A stretch of 64,000 nucleotides of DNA from Cacajao melanocephalus (lineage: Eukaryota > Chordata > Mammalia > Primates > Pitheciidae). Shown here one piece after another: positions 48,974-61,023 of this stretch. A program made the position numbers and the translations under genes. Where the stretch lies: the NCBI GenBank assembly GCA_963573385.1, contig CAUYLG010070434.1:1-64000 (forward strand), given 5' to 3'. Within the stretch, counting starts at the first letter, position 1. The number at the start of each line of letters is the position of its first letter. The notes under the pieces were generated by a model. It worked only from the letters and a program-made list of their open reading frames with translations. It did no database searches and was not told the DNA's origin.

Positions 48974-48985
48974 TACAATTTATTC

Positions 48986-49180
48986 ATATGTATCTTTTTT
49001 TTTTTTTTTTTTTGGTTTGGTGGTTTTAAATGTTTTAAGTTGGTACCCTTTGTGGAGTAATTCTATGTCTAAGAATTCATCCCAGGGAAACAATCAGAAA
49101 GGAACCAAAATGTATCCATAAGGATACCCCTTACAGCATTATTTTATGTCTATATGTTGTACCATTCAGGATAGCTTGAC
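48986..49180 (+). mobile_element. L1M fragment, right part
   Basis: 'taattctatgtctaagaatt', 'aatgtatccataaggatacc' and 'cccttacagcattattttat' continue the L1M ORF2 end. A T19 run (48994-49012) interrupts it. Confidence 0.55.
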
Positions 49181-49990
49181 TTGCTTTGAATGTGCGAAAA
49201 ACACTTGTGCTCTGTAAATCCATGTTGTGGGCAGGAATATCTGACAAGTAAACAAAAGAAACAATAAATCAAAACAAGATGCTACAAAAAGTCAGGTGTT
49301 GTCTCAGCCAAAACTCATTAATTTTTCAAAAAGTTGAGAATTTGCCAATGAATTCAGGTCTGGTCAGGTCAGGACTTCCATCATCCTGGTGAGCTTAACT
49401 AACCTCACAATCAAACAGCAGACAATTAGCAATTAAAGCATCCTGAAGGAACAAGTAACACTGCAGGCTAAGGCAGGACAGGGAGAAGGAGAATCAGGTG
49501 TATTTCACTGGCTTTCTTTTAAAACTCCCTATCTTCTTAAGTCAGGACTTTCTAGGATTTGCAACTCAACACTAGGTTAAGATTCTCCACCATAAATGAC
49601 TTCACATTCTCAAGAGATTAACTGTTCACTCAAAGCCCTTCTGAAAAGCTGCTGAAATCATTGCAAGTTTTCTGTAAGTCCTACCTTCCTATGAGCTACA
49701 AGATAAAAATATTAGCTCAGGAGTGAGATAAGAAAGGCTCTTTAAAAAAAAAAAAGTAGGAAAGAGAATAAAGTTCTATGAAGGAGACTAAATTCTGAGC
49801 TCTCAGATTTTTAATGTCAACAACCCAAAATATAAGAATGAGAACTAAGAGGTCAAAATAGCATTTTTATCAAATGCATATACCAAATACTATTAAGCCC
49901 CTACTCACCAAAGGAGTCAGACCAGGCAGGTAATCCTGGTATGAGGGAATCTGCAGAAGATATACAGCAACCAAATATATACTGATAAAC
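49181..49990. other. Unique sequence
   Basis: A-tract at about 49744-49754. No gene or repeat family recognised. Confidence 0.45.
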
Positions 49991-50066
49991 AGCATATGTG
50001 TAGTGCCTGATGTTTCTCAAAGCACTTTCCCATGCTTTGAGAAACATCAGGCACTACAAATATGCT
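49991..50066. repeat. Near-perfect inverted repeat (34-bp arms, 8-nt loop)
   Basis: Arm 49991-50024 is the reverse complement of 50033-50066 with one mismatch in 34. The loop is ctttccca (50025-50032). A 19-base part of the right arm (50031-50049) recurs directly at 50080-50098. Confidence 0.97.
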
Positions 50067-50094
50067 ATTGAGAAACACACATGCTTTGAGAAAC

Positions 50095-50250
50095 ATCAAT
50101 CCTCATATTAACCCCATAAGGTAAGCAGAAAAACAATGATTTAACAAAGACAGGCACACAGATCTAGGCTGGCTGACTTGCCCACATTTACAGAGCCAAC
50201 TGATTACTGAAGGCACCAATATTCAAATCTAGCTTTCAATTTTCTTCACA
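50095..50250 (-). mobile_element. MIR fragment
   Basis: 'tcctcatattaaccccataa', 'cttgcccacatttacagagc' and 'attcaaatctagctttc' are antisense MIR. Confidence 0.75.
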
Positions 50251-50289
50251 ACATATCACTCTAGGACAGCATACAGAATTTATGTGTGA

Positions 50290-50550
50290 CATGAGAACAT
50301 GACTAAGCAGGATAGAGTGCTGTGGCCACAGACCTGAGAGCCACATTGCTCATTTCCAAGTCCCAGTGCCATCACCTATTCGGTAGAGTGATTGGAAGAA
50401 AATGATTAAAACACTGTGCATCAGTTTTCTCGTCTGCCAAATTGGGATAATAATGGGGCCTTAGGGTGACTATGAGGATCATATATAAATGTTGACCACA
50501 GTGACTAGCACACAGCAAAAGGTTCAATAAATGTCAGCTTTGACCATCAT
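50290..50550 (+). mobile_element. MIR element
   Basis: 'gcatcagttttctcgtctgc', 'caaattgggataataatggg' and 'aaaggttcaataaatgtcag' are sense MIR core and 3' end. Confidence 0.85.
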
Positions 50551-50633
50551 GAGCAACAAGAACAATTCTCTGATTAGTCAAGGTTAGATGCAAATACACT
50601 GAGCCCAGCTGCATGTTACATGTGTGTAGGTGC

Positions 50634-51586
50634 TGTTGAGGGGCTCAGAACATACTAACTTAAAATATGGCACCTTGGCACACTGAAGCTTTTAGGCTGA
50701 AGAAATGTAAGAAAAATTCCTTCAGTAGCAGGAAGGTCTCTCTGACCTGTCTCCACACTTCTCCCCTGAAGCTGTTCAAAAAACTTAAGAAGGACTTTCT
50801 GACCTTCCTTTGAAGCAGATCATTGACCCTCATCTAAAAGGTGCTTCTCTATACCAGGAGAAAAGGAACATCCTTATTTCTGAAGATGAAGGGTCACTGT
50901 TTTGAGTTGAATGTGTCCCCTAAATTTCCTGTGTTGAAAACTTAATCTCCCATGCAACAGTGTTGAGAGGTGGAATCTTTAAGAGGTGACTAGGAATGAA
51001 TTAATGCCATTATTTCAGGAGTGGGTTATTTACCGTAAGGATGCATTCCTAAGAAAACGATGAGTTCTGGCCCCCTTCACTTCTCACTCTCTCAACACGC
51101 ACTCTCCTTCCCTTCTACCTTCTGCCATGGGATGATGCAGCAAAAAGGGTCCCACCAGATGCCAGATCCTTGATATGTAACTTCCCAGCCTCCAGAGTCA
51201 TGAATCAAGCAAACTTACATTGTTTATAAGTTGCCCTGTCTCAAATATTCTGTTGTAGCAGCACAAAATGGACTAAGACAGTCATGGAGCAGAATCTGAA
51301 CAAAGAGACCTTTCTAAGTTCTCCCCAATTTATTCCCATCACATTATACTCTTTTTATCCTATCACATTTCTCCACAACTATTTGCTCTTTATCAAACCT
51401 AGCCTAAAAATACTCAGGTTTACCCATTTCTGAGGGTCTCGATTTCCTTATGAAGGCTCCTACATCACATAAAATTTATTAAATAAATTTGTATGCTTTT
51501 CTCTTGTTAATCTGTTTTCTTGTTATAGAGGCCTCATCCAAAACCTACAATGAGTAGAGGAAAAAAATATTTTTCCACTCCTCCAC
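50634..51586 (+). mobile_element. ERVL-class solo LTR, interrupted
   Basis: Begins 'tgttgaggggctcagaacat'. It contains 'gacctttctaagttctcccc', an aataaa signal at 51482-51487, then 'gtatgcttttctcttgttaa' and 'tgttttcttgttatagaggc', the typical 3' part of LTR16/LTR33/MLT2-like LTRs, ending near 51586. A MaLR LTR (50898-51280) splits it. Subfamily not assigned; no internal viral sequence. Confidence 0.6.
50898..51280 (+). mobile_element. MaLR (MSTD/MLT1A-type) solo LTR, nested
   Basis: TG...CA bounded: starts tgttttgagttgaatgtgtc, passes 'tctgccatgggatgatgcag' and ends 'aaaatggactaagaca'. The 5-bp flanks gtcac and gtcat (50893-50897 and 51281-51285) are a TSD with one change. Confidence 0.92.
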
Positions 51587-52077
51587 TGTATTAGTTCCTA
51601 TTGCTGCTGTAACAAATTATCACAAAATTAGTAGCTCAAAAGTTACACAAATGAGTTATCTCAAAGTTCTGATGGTCAGAATTCCAATATGGGTCTTACT
51701 TGGCTAAAATCAAGCATCTGCAGAGCTTCATTCCTTATGGAGGCTCCAAGGGAGAATCTGCTTCCTTGACTTTTCTAACTTTCAGATGCCACACGCACTC
51801 CTTGGCTTATGGTGCCTGCCTTTATCTTCAAAGCACATCACTGCAACCACTGCTTCTTCTGACTATCCCCTCTTCCCCTGCTTCTCTCATCACATCATCT
51901 TCTTGGCCCCAACCCTCCTACCTTTCTCCACTATGATAATAAGATAATAACCTCATCTCAGGATCCTTAACTTAATCACATCTAAGAAACTCCTTTTACC
52001 CTGTAAGATAACATACTGACAGGTTCCAGGGATCAGAACATGAAAATCTATACAGGACTATTATTCAGTCTACCACA
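51587..52077 (-). mobile_element. MaLR/MLT1-type solo LTR
   Basis: Plus strand starts 'tgtattagttcctattgctg' and ends 'tattcagtctaccaca'. The minus strand therefore has TG...CA ends and the polyadenylation-side phrase near 51600-51660. Internal 'tggaggctccaagggagaat' and 'acaggttccagggatcagaa' fit. Complete length. Confidence 0.82.
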
Positions 52078-52303
52078 GATACCAAGGATATAAAAATGAA
52101 TTTGATACAACTGTTGAGCTCAAGGACTTTACAAACTATTGAATAAAACAGACATATTAAAAAAGAAAATTAATTCTCATACACATCAGACTACAGCACT
52201 CGGTACGGTTAGAGAAGAAACAAAGTGTTCTGTGAGTAGCAGAGGACCCATCTGTTAGTTTCCACCAAGAAAGGAAAGGAGGCCTCATAAAGAAAGGATT
52301 GTG
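52078..52303 (-). mobile_element. L2 LINE, part 1 of an LTR-interrupted copy
   Basis: Antisense L2: 'tacaactgttgagctcaagg', 'agaggacccatctgttag', 'aggaaaggaggcctcataaa'. Confidence 0.55.
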
Positions 52304-52849
52304 TGTTTAAGAGACCACAATATGCCATCCCAAGTATGCCTCTTTGGCATAAAGATTATTTCAAGCTGATTATTTTGAACACTGCATATATGGGAAAAGC
52401 TCTAAAAGCAGAGTAGAAGTCACCCTTTTGTAGAAAAATTTACATCTATAAAGGAAATCTCTATTTGTAACTGTGTCACCCTCTCTTCACTAAGAAAGAT
52501 GACTCTAAATCAGTAGAGACTCTTACTAATGGAGAAGGCACCAACTTAAATCTATATGAGAAATCTTACCCTTGTGTCTCATGCTTTTCCTGGTTAGCTC
52601 CCATAATTGTACCCCCCCCCCCCCACCAACAGCTTTCTTTGTTTTAGCTGAAGATGGTATTTAAGCCTGAATTCAAATCTACCTTTTTGAGATTTACTCA
52701 TTTATCTAGTTATCTCCCATGTATATTTGAAATACACATGTGAATATACTTGTATTTGTTTTTCTCATTTTTATCCGTCTTTTGTTACAGGGGTCTGCGC
52801 CAACTAAGAACTATGGAGAACGGAGGAAAACAACTTTTCTTCTCCTACA
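52304..52849 (+). mobile_element. ERVL-class solo LTR
   Basis: Starts 'tgtttaagagaccacaatat', has 'gcctctttggcataaagatt', 'ctttgttttagctgaagatg', and near the 3' end 'ccgtcttttgttacaggggt' and 'tcttctcctaca'. A relative of the LTR at 50634 by its 3' end but different in the 5' half. Contains a C13 homopolymer (52612-52624). Solo. Confidence 0.65.
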
Positions 52850-53379
52850 CATGGATAGAAGCGGGTACTGATGTGTGCTTAAATTGAGGTGATAAAGGGC
52901 ATCCCAGGAAAGTACATGGAAAAGTTAAGAACATTGAATAGGCTGGCGTGATCAGAATCTGGAAGATAAAGTGGGGAGAAAACGGTCAGAAGTGCTGAAG
53001 AGGGACATCAAAGCTATTTTGTGAAGGGCTACAACTAGAGAAAGGGACTTTTCAACAGAATGAAAGGCCATTGAAGGCTGGTGAACTCATCATTCAGATT
53101 TATGTTTCAAGAAGAAAACTCCAGAGGCAGTGGAGAGAGTGGATTGCAGAAGGCAGACCCCAATTAAAAGCTACTTTAATAGTCCGGTGGGGGTGGGGGA
53201 TAAGAAAAGACTAAATTAAGGAAGTAATATAGGAAATAAAAGCAAAGATCGATGTGAGAGACATTTCTAAAGTGATACCAACAGGACTCCATGACTAGCT
53301 GAATACTGTATAAGATGGAGACAAAATTGATGCTGAAATGACTAGCTCAAATGCATGGTGGATGTTGATGCTGCTAAGG
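52850..53379 (-). mobile_element. L2 LINE, part 2
   Basis: 'gaaaggccattgaaggctgg', 'gcagtggagagagtggattg', 'taatagtccggtgggggtgg' and 'tgtgagagacatttctaaag' follow the antisense L2 RT/3' region. Confidence 0.75.
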
Positions 53380-54027
53380 TGTCAGAGGCATCTGAACCAC
53401 AGCAACTCCATCTTCAACAGGGGCTGGGTAGAACAAGGCTGAGACCTACTGGGCTGCATTCCCAGCAGGTTAAGGCATTCTTAGTCAGAGGATGAGAGAG
53501 GTACAAAATACAAAATAAGGCTGGTACAAAATACAGGTCACAAAGACTCTGCTGATAAAACAAGTTGTGGTAAAGAAGCCGGCCAAAACCCACCAAAGCC
53601 AAGACGGTGACGAAAGTGACCGCTGGTCATCCTCACTGCTCATTATACACTAAATATAATGTATTAGCATGCTAAAAAGACACTTCCAACAGCACCATGA
53701 CAGTTTACAAATGCCATAGCAACGTCAGGAAGTTACCCTGTATAGTCTAAAAAGGGGAGGAACTCTCAGTTCCAGGAATTGCCCACCTCTTTTCCAGAAA
53801 ATTCATAAATAATCTACCCCTTGTTTAGCATATAATCGAGAAATAACTATAAGTATACTCAGTTGAGCAACCCATGCCGCTGCTCTGCCTATGGAACAGC
53901 CATTCTTTTGTTTCTTTACTTTCTTAATAAACTTTCACTTTACAATATGGACTTGCCACAAATTCTTTCTCGCACGAGGTCCAAGAACCCTCTCTTGGGG
54001 TCTGGATTGGGACCCCTTTCTGGTAAT
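53380..54027 (+). mobile_element. Class I (ERV1) solo LTR
   Basis: Starts tgtcagaggcatctgaacca. A conserved ERV1-LTR block follows: 'gtaaagaagccggccaaaac', 'ccatgacagtttacaaatgc', 'aggaagttaccctgtatagt' and 'aaaaaggggaggaactctc'. Then an aataaa signal (53924-53929) and the U5-type end 'ggacccctttctggtaa'. About 650 bp, no internal gag, pol or env. The LTR name was not recalled. Confidence 0.9.
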
Positions 54028-54165
54028 AGAGGGATACAAAAAGCAGAGAAAGAGGGAGAAGTTTATGAAGGGCTATGTTTTAGATATGCTGATTAGAACC
54101 TTCCATGGAGTTAAAGCTAAGAAAAGGAAAAAACAGGAAGAGATGCCATCTACATGTCTTTGAGA
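54028..54165 (-). mobile_element. L2 LINE, part 3 (tentative)
   Basis: 'agggctatgttttagatatg' then 'ctgattagaaccttccatgg' resembles the next antisense L2 segment, consistent with the ERV1 LTR having inserted into the L2. Confidence 0.4.
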
Positions 54166-54174
54166 CATGAAGGA

Positions 54175-54330
54175 GTTAAGGGACCTGGCTTCTGGTCCTT
54201 TTCTGACATTTAATAGCCTTGTGATGTCAAGTCACTCAACCTCTCAGGGCCTTGGTTTCACCACTGTGAAGGTGGAGTTTGGGATATGAGATAACCATTA
54301 AATTCTCTTCTAATGTATATATGTATCTAA
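54175..54330 (+). mobile_element. MIR element
   Basis: 'gcttctggtccttttctgac', 'aagtcactcaacctctcagg' and 'gccttggtttcaccactgtg' are sense MIR. Confidence 0.82.
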
Positions 54331-54574
54331 CATCTGAGTCATTATTTTCTCCTCAATTTCAAACACTTCTCTTAACCCCTCTTGACATCAGCCACTAACA
54401 GAAAATCAAGTGGCTCCTAATTTTCAAGTAAAGAACTAAAGTTTAAAAGGAGAAGATAAAGACACTAGCAATCATTATGTGCCTACTGTGTGGTGGGCAC
54501 TCGGCCTGCCATATTCTCCTCCAGATGCTTCTCCCATTAGCCTGGACACCCCCATAGGAATCTCAGAAAAGCTG

Positions 54575-54640
54575 AGTCATGAAAATCAAAGACATGCATG
54601 GAAATCAAAGATGTGCGGTCATGGAAATCAACGATAGACA
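54575..54640 (+). repeat. Degenerate tandem repeat, three units
   Basis: Units beginning catgaaaatcaaaga (54579), catggaaatcaaaga (54597) and catggaaatcaacga (54620), spaced 18 and 23 bases. Confidence 0.8.
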
Positions 54641-54889
54641 CATACAATGCTAATTTTTTTCCATTTCTGTTTTATATTCTATTCCAGAACACTCCTTTAA
54701 AATATGTTCGTGCCAACAGCACAACAAATGAGTTTTTAAATTTGATACTGAAAAATTACATAGGGTATCACGGGAGCATAGAGATGAAGGTATATTTTTC
54801 AATTCTTTTATTTAAAGAATAATAAATTGAGATAGTACTATAACACTGAGGACGCCACTTAAAACTCAGTGATTTCCACTGCTGATAGC

Positions 54890-54950
54890 AATAATTCTCA
54901 ATGGGGTGGAAGCAAGAACTTATCACAGTCACCTTGTGGGTTTTTAAAGT
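54890..54950. mobile_element. hAT-like remnant (tentative)
   Basis: 'ataattctcaatggggtgg' followed by 'ttgtgggtttttaaa' resembles a Charlie/MER5-type end. Weak. Confidence 0.3.
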
Positions 54951-55144
54951 TATTAATGTACCCCTTTCCTCCACCCAACAAGATTCTAATACTTCTCCAA
55001 GTTGACAATCACAGGAGTATTCATCCTCCTCTTAAATATTATAAAACAAAAACATTGGAAAAATATTAATATCTAGAATAAAATTCAAATTCTAGTCAAA
55101 TATATACATATATTTAGAAAATATATATATTTGCATATTCATCT

Positions 55145-55535
55145 CTGATTAGGCTCTATCCTACCTTTTCTGTGTCCCACTTCTAGATAATCACTCCCTT
55201 ACACACTTGACTCTAAACTTACTCAAACAACTTCCCCCAATTGCCCATGCTGCTTCAGGCTCTAGGACTTGATACACATCCATTTTCCTTCTTTCTGGCC
55301 CTGTGTGGGCACATCCAGTTAGCATAAATGGCTTACTTCATATGTCTCTTCTAGTTAAAGCCATCCCTGAACAGAACCAGCCAGTTCCTATCTTTGTGGC
55401 CCCATTGTACTTTATGTCATGATGTCGCTAACCCTTTATTGTAGATTTGTTACTTGTCTTTATGTCCCTAGTATGATTTAGGTTCCCAGAGGTAGAGTAA
55501 TTGATGTTTGTTGATTGAGTGAATGAACAGAATAT
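55145..55535 (+). mobile_element. L2 LINE 3' region (probable)
   Basis: 'ctttctggccctgtgtgggc', 'cttatatgtctcttct'-like block, 'aagccatccctgaacagaac' and 'gatgtttgttgattgagtga' follow the L2 3' order. Diverged. Confidence 0.55.
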
Positions 55536-55697
55536 AATAGGAAGAAACAGCAAGTGTATTATTTGGTCTCTTTAAGGAAAGGATATGTTCAAAATCAATT
55601 TATACGTCCAGAAAACATTATTTTGTTTACTTACTATTAACAATTAAAGGTAAAAACTTCTAAAGGTAGTTCTATTTTTGAAATATAATGTATTTCA

Positions 55698-56002
<305 letters not shown>

Positions 56003-56005
56003 TCA

Positions 56006-59000
56006 TGATTTAGAGGGCACAGACTCAACCAGACACACAAAATGGTCACTAAAATTAACTGAATATAACGTTTTCAAATTGTATTTATTCTACCATCATG
56101 TCAAAAACAAAGAGTAGAAACTGAACTATCACCACAGTAAAGTTCATGCTGTAGTAAGATTATAATTTGTAATACTAAAACAGTGGGACATTTATTTTTG
56201 TTTCATCTGTGCTAAAACAGGTACAGTTTTATCCTTTGGGGATATAGTTACGGCCATGTCAGTCAACAAACCCAGAGAAAGAGCTCTCAGGGAATATGAT
56301 CATTACTGATGGCAAAAATAAAGTAAACATGTGAACCTGTGCCAGGCCAGATTGTTATTGATGTGCCCAAGTATTAAATGGAACACTGGAAAAAGGTGTC
56401 AGAAGACTATGTGTCCAAATCCTCCCTCAATCCTAAAAGACAATGCCTTTTCCTGCAAAAAAGTGCTTATTCAGTGTCCATTATAATGCAAACAAATCAC
56501 ACTGTGACACAGGCACTTGAAGTTAAAGCTCATAAAGCTCTCTTCAGTAGGAGAAAAATCTAATTCAATGGTTAAATGCCAATCAGGGTAGATAACTAGG
56601 CAGGAGCTGAAAATACAAGGCTTAAAAATCTACTGCAACTCCTTTGGAAATGCATTACTACTGAATGGCTGTCAGAATCAAATATAAGTGACTTAGCACC
56701 ATTAACTTGGGGAAAAAAAGCAGAATGGCTCCTATGTAAACAAACACAAAGATTCCCAGTACATTTTTGAAGAGTCGTATGTTAAAATGGTTTGGAAAAC
56801 TTTCTCAGCCTGAAAGTACCTACAAGTGAATTTAGATACTGAAAACAAATTAGTAAACAAAGAAAAATCAAAAGATTGCTTTATCTACAACTATTACACA
56901 TATGTTATACATACATAAAGAATCAAATATCTCCTACAATAGTCAAGAATATTTGGACTCAACTGATCCACTCATCCTGAGAAAACATTTAGCCTTTAAG
57001 AAAAGGGCATTATTTCCTTGGCCCAAGCAGATTGTATGCTTCACCATTTGACCCTTCCATCTGCCTTCTCCTGAGTTGCCACTTTGACTTGCATGACGAA
57101 AAGGAAGATGACGGTCACTGGGCTCAGGAGGAAGGATCAGAAGAGATCTGCTGCAAATCACCAATCCAGAAATTCTCCTCCTGTCTACAATATGTCTTGC
57201 CACAAGTTCTTTACCAAACCATGAAAAGAAATGGCATTCAGGCTAGAGGTAATGGGGAAAAAAGAATATATCTGAAAGAGGCCAGCAGTCATGCTTGGGA
57301 AGACAGAGGTGATGTATCCATGCAGGGAAGGAAAACATCTTGTGTGTTTGAAGCTTCTCCAGCACACAGTGATTTTTCTTTTACTAATACATAGAAAAGC
57401 GATCACCACTGATAAGTTTGTACAATGTGGTCCTACCTCCAGCCACAACTTACTGGTCCATGTTGATGTCTGTCTCAAGATAGGCCAACGAACTCTCTTC
57501 CCTAGGATTGTTGAGTCTGGTACTAGAGAAGGCATGAGTCAATCCTAAATGGTGGCATAAACTATGAGATGTGTACATTTCGGGAGCATTTAAGGACATC
57601 ACTCCCACCTTGTTTGCATACTTGGTTTGCATTAAGAAAGAGTGAAACCAGTAAGCTAATAGGAAAAAAAGAAAAAAAAGGTAGGGTTAAAGAGTATTAA
57701 ATGCTCTCAAGTCCCTGCTATTGCCCTGTTCTTCCAGCATTTTGACTATCTAACTCTTCTTTCAATTTATTTTACACTTGATGACATAAGAGAGGGGTGG
57801 CACAGTTCATCACAATAAAACTTTATTCTTAGCTAAGCACACAGACCCAGAGTACAAAGGCCAATCCTCACAGAGTCCACAGAGAGTTAAGTCAAGTGCA
57901 AGAGAAAGACACATTCTGGCCCATATATGAGATGATCCTTTTAAATAAATTTTCCTAATTTATGCCAGGTATTTGCTGCTTCCAAACAAGATTCCAAATA
58001 CTTGGTAAGAAAAATAAAAATATTTCATTCCTGGGTACCTTTGAACATAATAGGAGACTTAAGGGGAAGACTAGTTTGAGAATTAAAGACCTCTGTGACA
58101 TTTGGCCATCTGAGTATACACAAGTCCCTTGTCTTGCTGACCGTTGGGTTCCTTGGGAACTGATTACTCATATACGTGGATATATGTGCATACGTAGGTA
58201 TGCAGGTTTATGACTATCAGGTCTTAGCACCAGAGGCTAAAGCCAACATCTCTCTCTGATTCAATGCAACCTCAAGACAACGTAAGATTATTTTGGAAGG
58301 GTAACAGAAATGATTTTGAAGTCCTCAAAGAAGTTTTGAAAGTTTCCAATTCTCTAAAACTGTATGCAAGACTTTGATAAAGCATATAAAATGTTAATGT
58401 TTGTGAGATAAGATTAATTGAAGACCAGGTCTCATGAAGCTGATTACAACTGATACTTGAAGCAGATTTAATTCCTATCATATCAATGTAAACTATGCAT
58501 TTTAGCAAAAGGTGATGTTACAAAAAAAATGTATGCTTCCACTGACACTAGCAAGTTTTGTTATTTAGGAATACAATGCTGAGACTCATGGCAGTTTTCT
58601 TGGGCAGATCTTGGTACACAATTCTATGAGCCTGCGATATTAAAAACACTCTGGATTAACATTTAATGTAACTTTGTAAAGATTAAACCATTTACCAGGA
58701 ACAGTTTTATACCACAGGAAAAAAGGTAATTAATTTAACAACTTTTAATTAAATAAATTCTAGTCTTCTTCATTTGAGTGTCTAGTGGCTATTTCATAAC
58801 CCCACAAGTGCTCTACGCTTGTAAGTCTACGGTTCCTCAAACCTCTTAAATGCCCCAAATCTCAGGGCTCAAGATGTTTCAAGGCAAACAAATCTGCACA
58901 TTGTGAGTGAGTACAGGAGGCACAATTTTTGGCTAGCCCTACCATTATATAAACCAAGGTCATCAAGGTTAGCTGCTTCTCCAAATTTTGCAGGTTATTA

Positions 59001-59263
59001 ATATTCCTGAACTTCTATTCAAGCTTGAAGCACATTGGCTTTTTAACAATGTATAAGGTCAACTGCATCCCAAGACCCCTTATGCTGTACGGTGAAAAGA
59101 AAAGGTGGTTGAGGGACTTGCCTCACAGTTTTCCAACAACATAGGTGCATTCCTTAATACAAATTAAATAATGGGGCCATAAAAAGCTGCTGCAGCTCAC
59201 TCTAATCTCTTACTCCTTCATGTGTTGATGTTCTGTGCCTCTATTTTGAATGGTTTGCCTTTT
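56006..59263. other. Long unique stretch
   Basis: No repeat family or gene recognised over more than 3 kb. The overlapping frames 57032-57394 (plus) and 57185-57535 (minus) have no domain and occupy the same DNA on both strands, which argues for chance. Confidence 0.5.
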
Positions 59264-59279
59264 AAAATGCTGTAGAAGA

Positions 59280-59592
<313 letters not shown>

Positions 59593-59597
59593 AAAGA

Positions 59598-60733
59598 AGC
59601 CACCAGAATGGCCTGAACTAACAGGGGCAGAATCTACAGCCACCATCATCATTGCTCTCACCTCTCATGTCTTATCCACCAGTACAACCCAATGTGGGGG
59701 GAGGACAGGTGAATTTGGGAGAAGGCAAATACAGGATCCTTTGTTTGCATCTTCTGACACCAGACCCTATCCCTAGTTATATTTTCTCATGCCAGACTTC
59801 ACATACTGCTAAATTCACACTCAGTTTTCTGAGTGAAGTTTCAGCCCTTGCATGGAAGGGAGAACCACCCTTTTGTGGCTCCGCATTAAGAAGTGATCTT
59901 TGTTACAGGCCCATTGCTTCCACCATCATCTGTCTGGTGCCAGAAAGATTTCATTTAATTTACAAGCTGGAGAGTCAGAGAAAAGAGCCTTAAAAAGGTT
60001 TCAAGGTAGAATTTTGTGTGTGTTTTTTTTTAATGAGCACATTTAAGTTGTTATGAGCCAAGTTCAAAATGCAAGTCACATATGAACAATATTTATATGG
60101 GGAGAAGTAACCTGATGTTCAAATTCATTTGCCTCCCATTTTGAAGTAATTCATCTTTAAAATTTCTGTGAAAATTCTAGAGTTGCCCAGAAAATGGCAC
60201 CGACCATCTGTAAGTAAAAACAAAAGCTCTCTATAGTATATATCACAGGTTCAAAACACTTTGGCATCGGCAGATTGAACACGTTATTAAAAGAATTTAA
60301 CTGCAAGAAGAGCTACCATAATTACACAGCAGCTGGTCTAATGTTGACAAAACAACTTTTAAAGGCTTGCAGAAGCCTTAAAGGCTAATCAATTAAAAAG
60401 GCATGAATAGTAATGTGCATCATCCTATCCTTAACACTCCAAGTTGCAACTCCTGCAAATACAGTGAGGTTTTCATTTTGGAACCATCATTTCTTACATC
60501 CTATAATTAAGCAGAATACGTAAATAAATTCTAGGTTGTGTCTAGGTGAAACAATTATATTTAAAATAACTCCATAAAACTCAATTGTAAACATTGAACT
60601 TCATGAGCATTTTCATTCTGGCAAAGTTAGTATCAAAATGCCAACAGCTCATGCCAGAATTTGTGCTTACTTTACCAAAAGCAAGCAAAGTGTTTGTAGA
60701 TGACTACATTGGCCAGCAACATGCTGGAGGCAC
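59598..60733. other. Unique sequence; possible conserved noncoding block near 60170-60480
   Basis: No gene or repeat recognised. AT-rich motif-dense stretch described in the findings. Confidence 0.4.
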
Positions 60734-60769
60734 AATGAATGAATGAATGAATGAATGAATGAATGAATG
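60734..60769 (+). repeat. (AATG)9 microsatellite
   Basis: Nine uninterrupted tetranucleotide units. Likely polymorphic. Confidence 0.97.
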
Positions 60770-61023
60770 TTGGAATGAGTCTGTACACTGCATTCAAGGA
60801 CCAGAGACTCAGTCCTCTTGAGATCTGCCCAAGTGGTCCCTGTGGGCAGGCCTACTCTGCCAGGACCAGCAAGTACTTTAAGGTCTGACCGAAAGTTTAC
60901 TTCTTACAAGAAACCTTCTTTAGACTTCCCACAAGGCTTTTGTCTTGTTTCTTTTCTGAATCCCTTACAACCAGAAACTTTGAAAAAGATTTTACACATC
61001 TCTGAATCCAATCCTATGTAGGG

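Larger units (their letters stand above)
54331..55144. other. Mostly unique AT-rich sequence
   Basis: Apart from the tandem units and hAT-like remnant listed separately, it holds an AT-alternating patch at 55092-55130. No gene. Confidence 0.4.

Noticed and set aside
50634..52849. The two ERVL-type LTRs as the ends of one provirus
   Set aside because: Their 5' halves differ, and the DNA between them is MaLR LTR and antisense L2, with no retroviral internal sequence.
57032..57535. 120-codon plus and 116-codon minus frames overlapping
   Set aside because: No domain and no splice or promoter support. Both strands being open over the same DNA suggests chance.
60734..60769. Short direct repeats as a CRISPR-like array
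   Set aside because: A tetranucleotide microsatellite without spacers, in vertebrate DNA.
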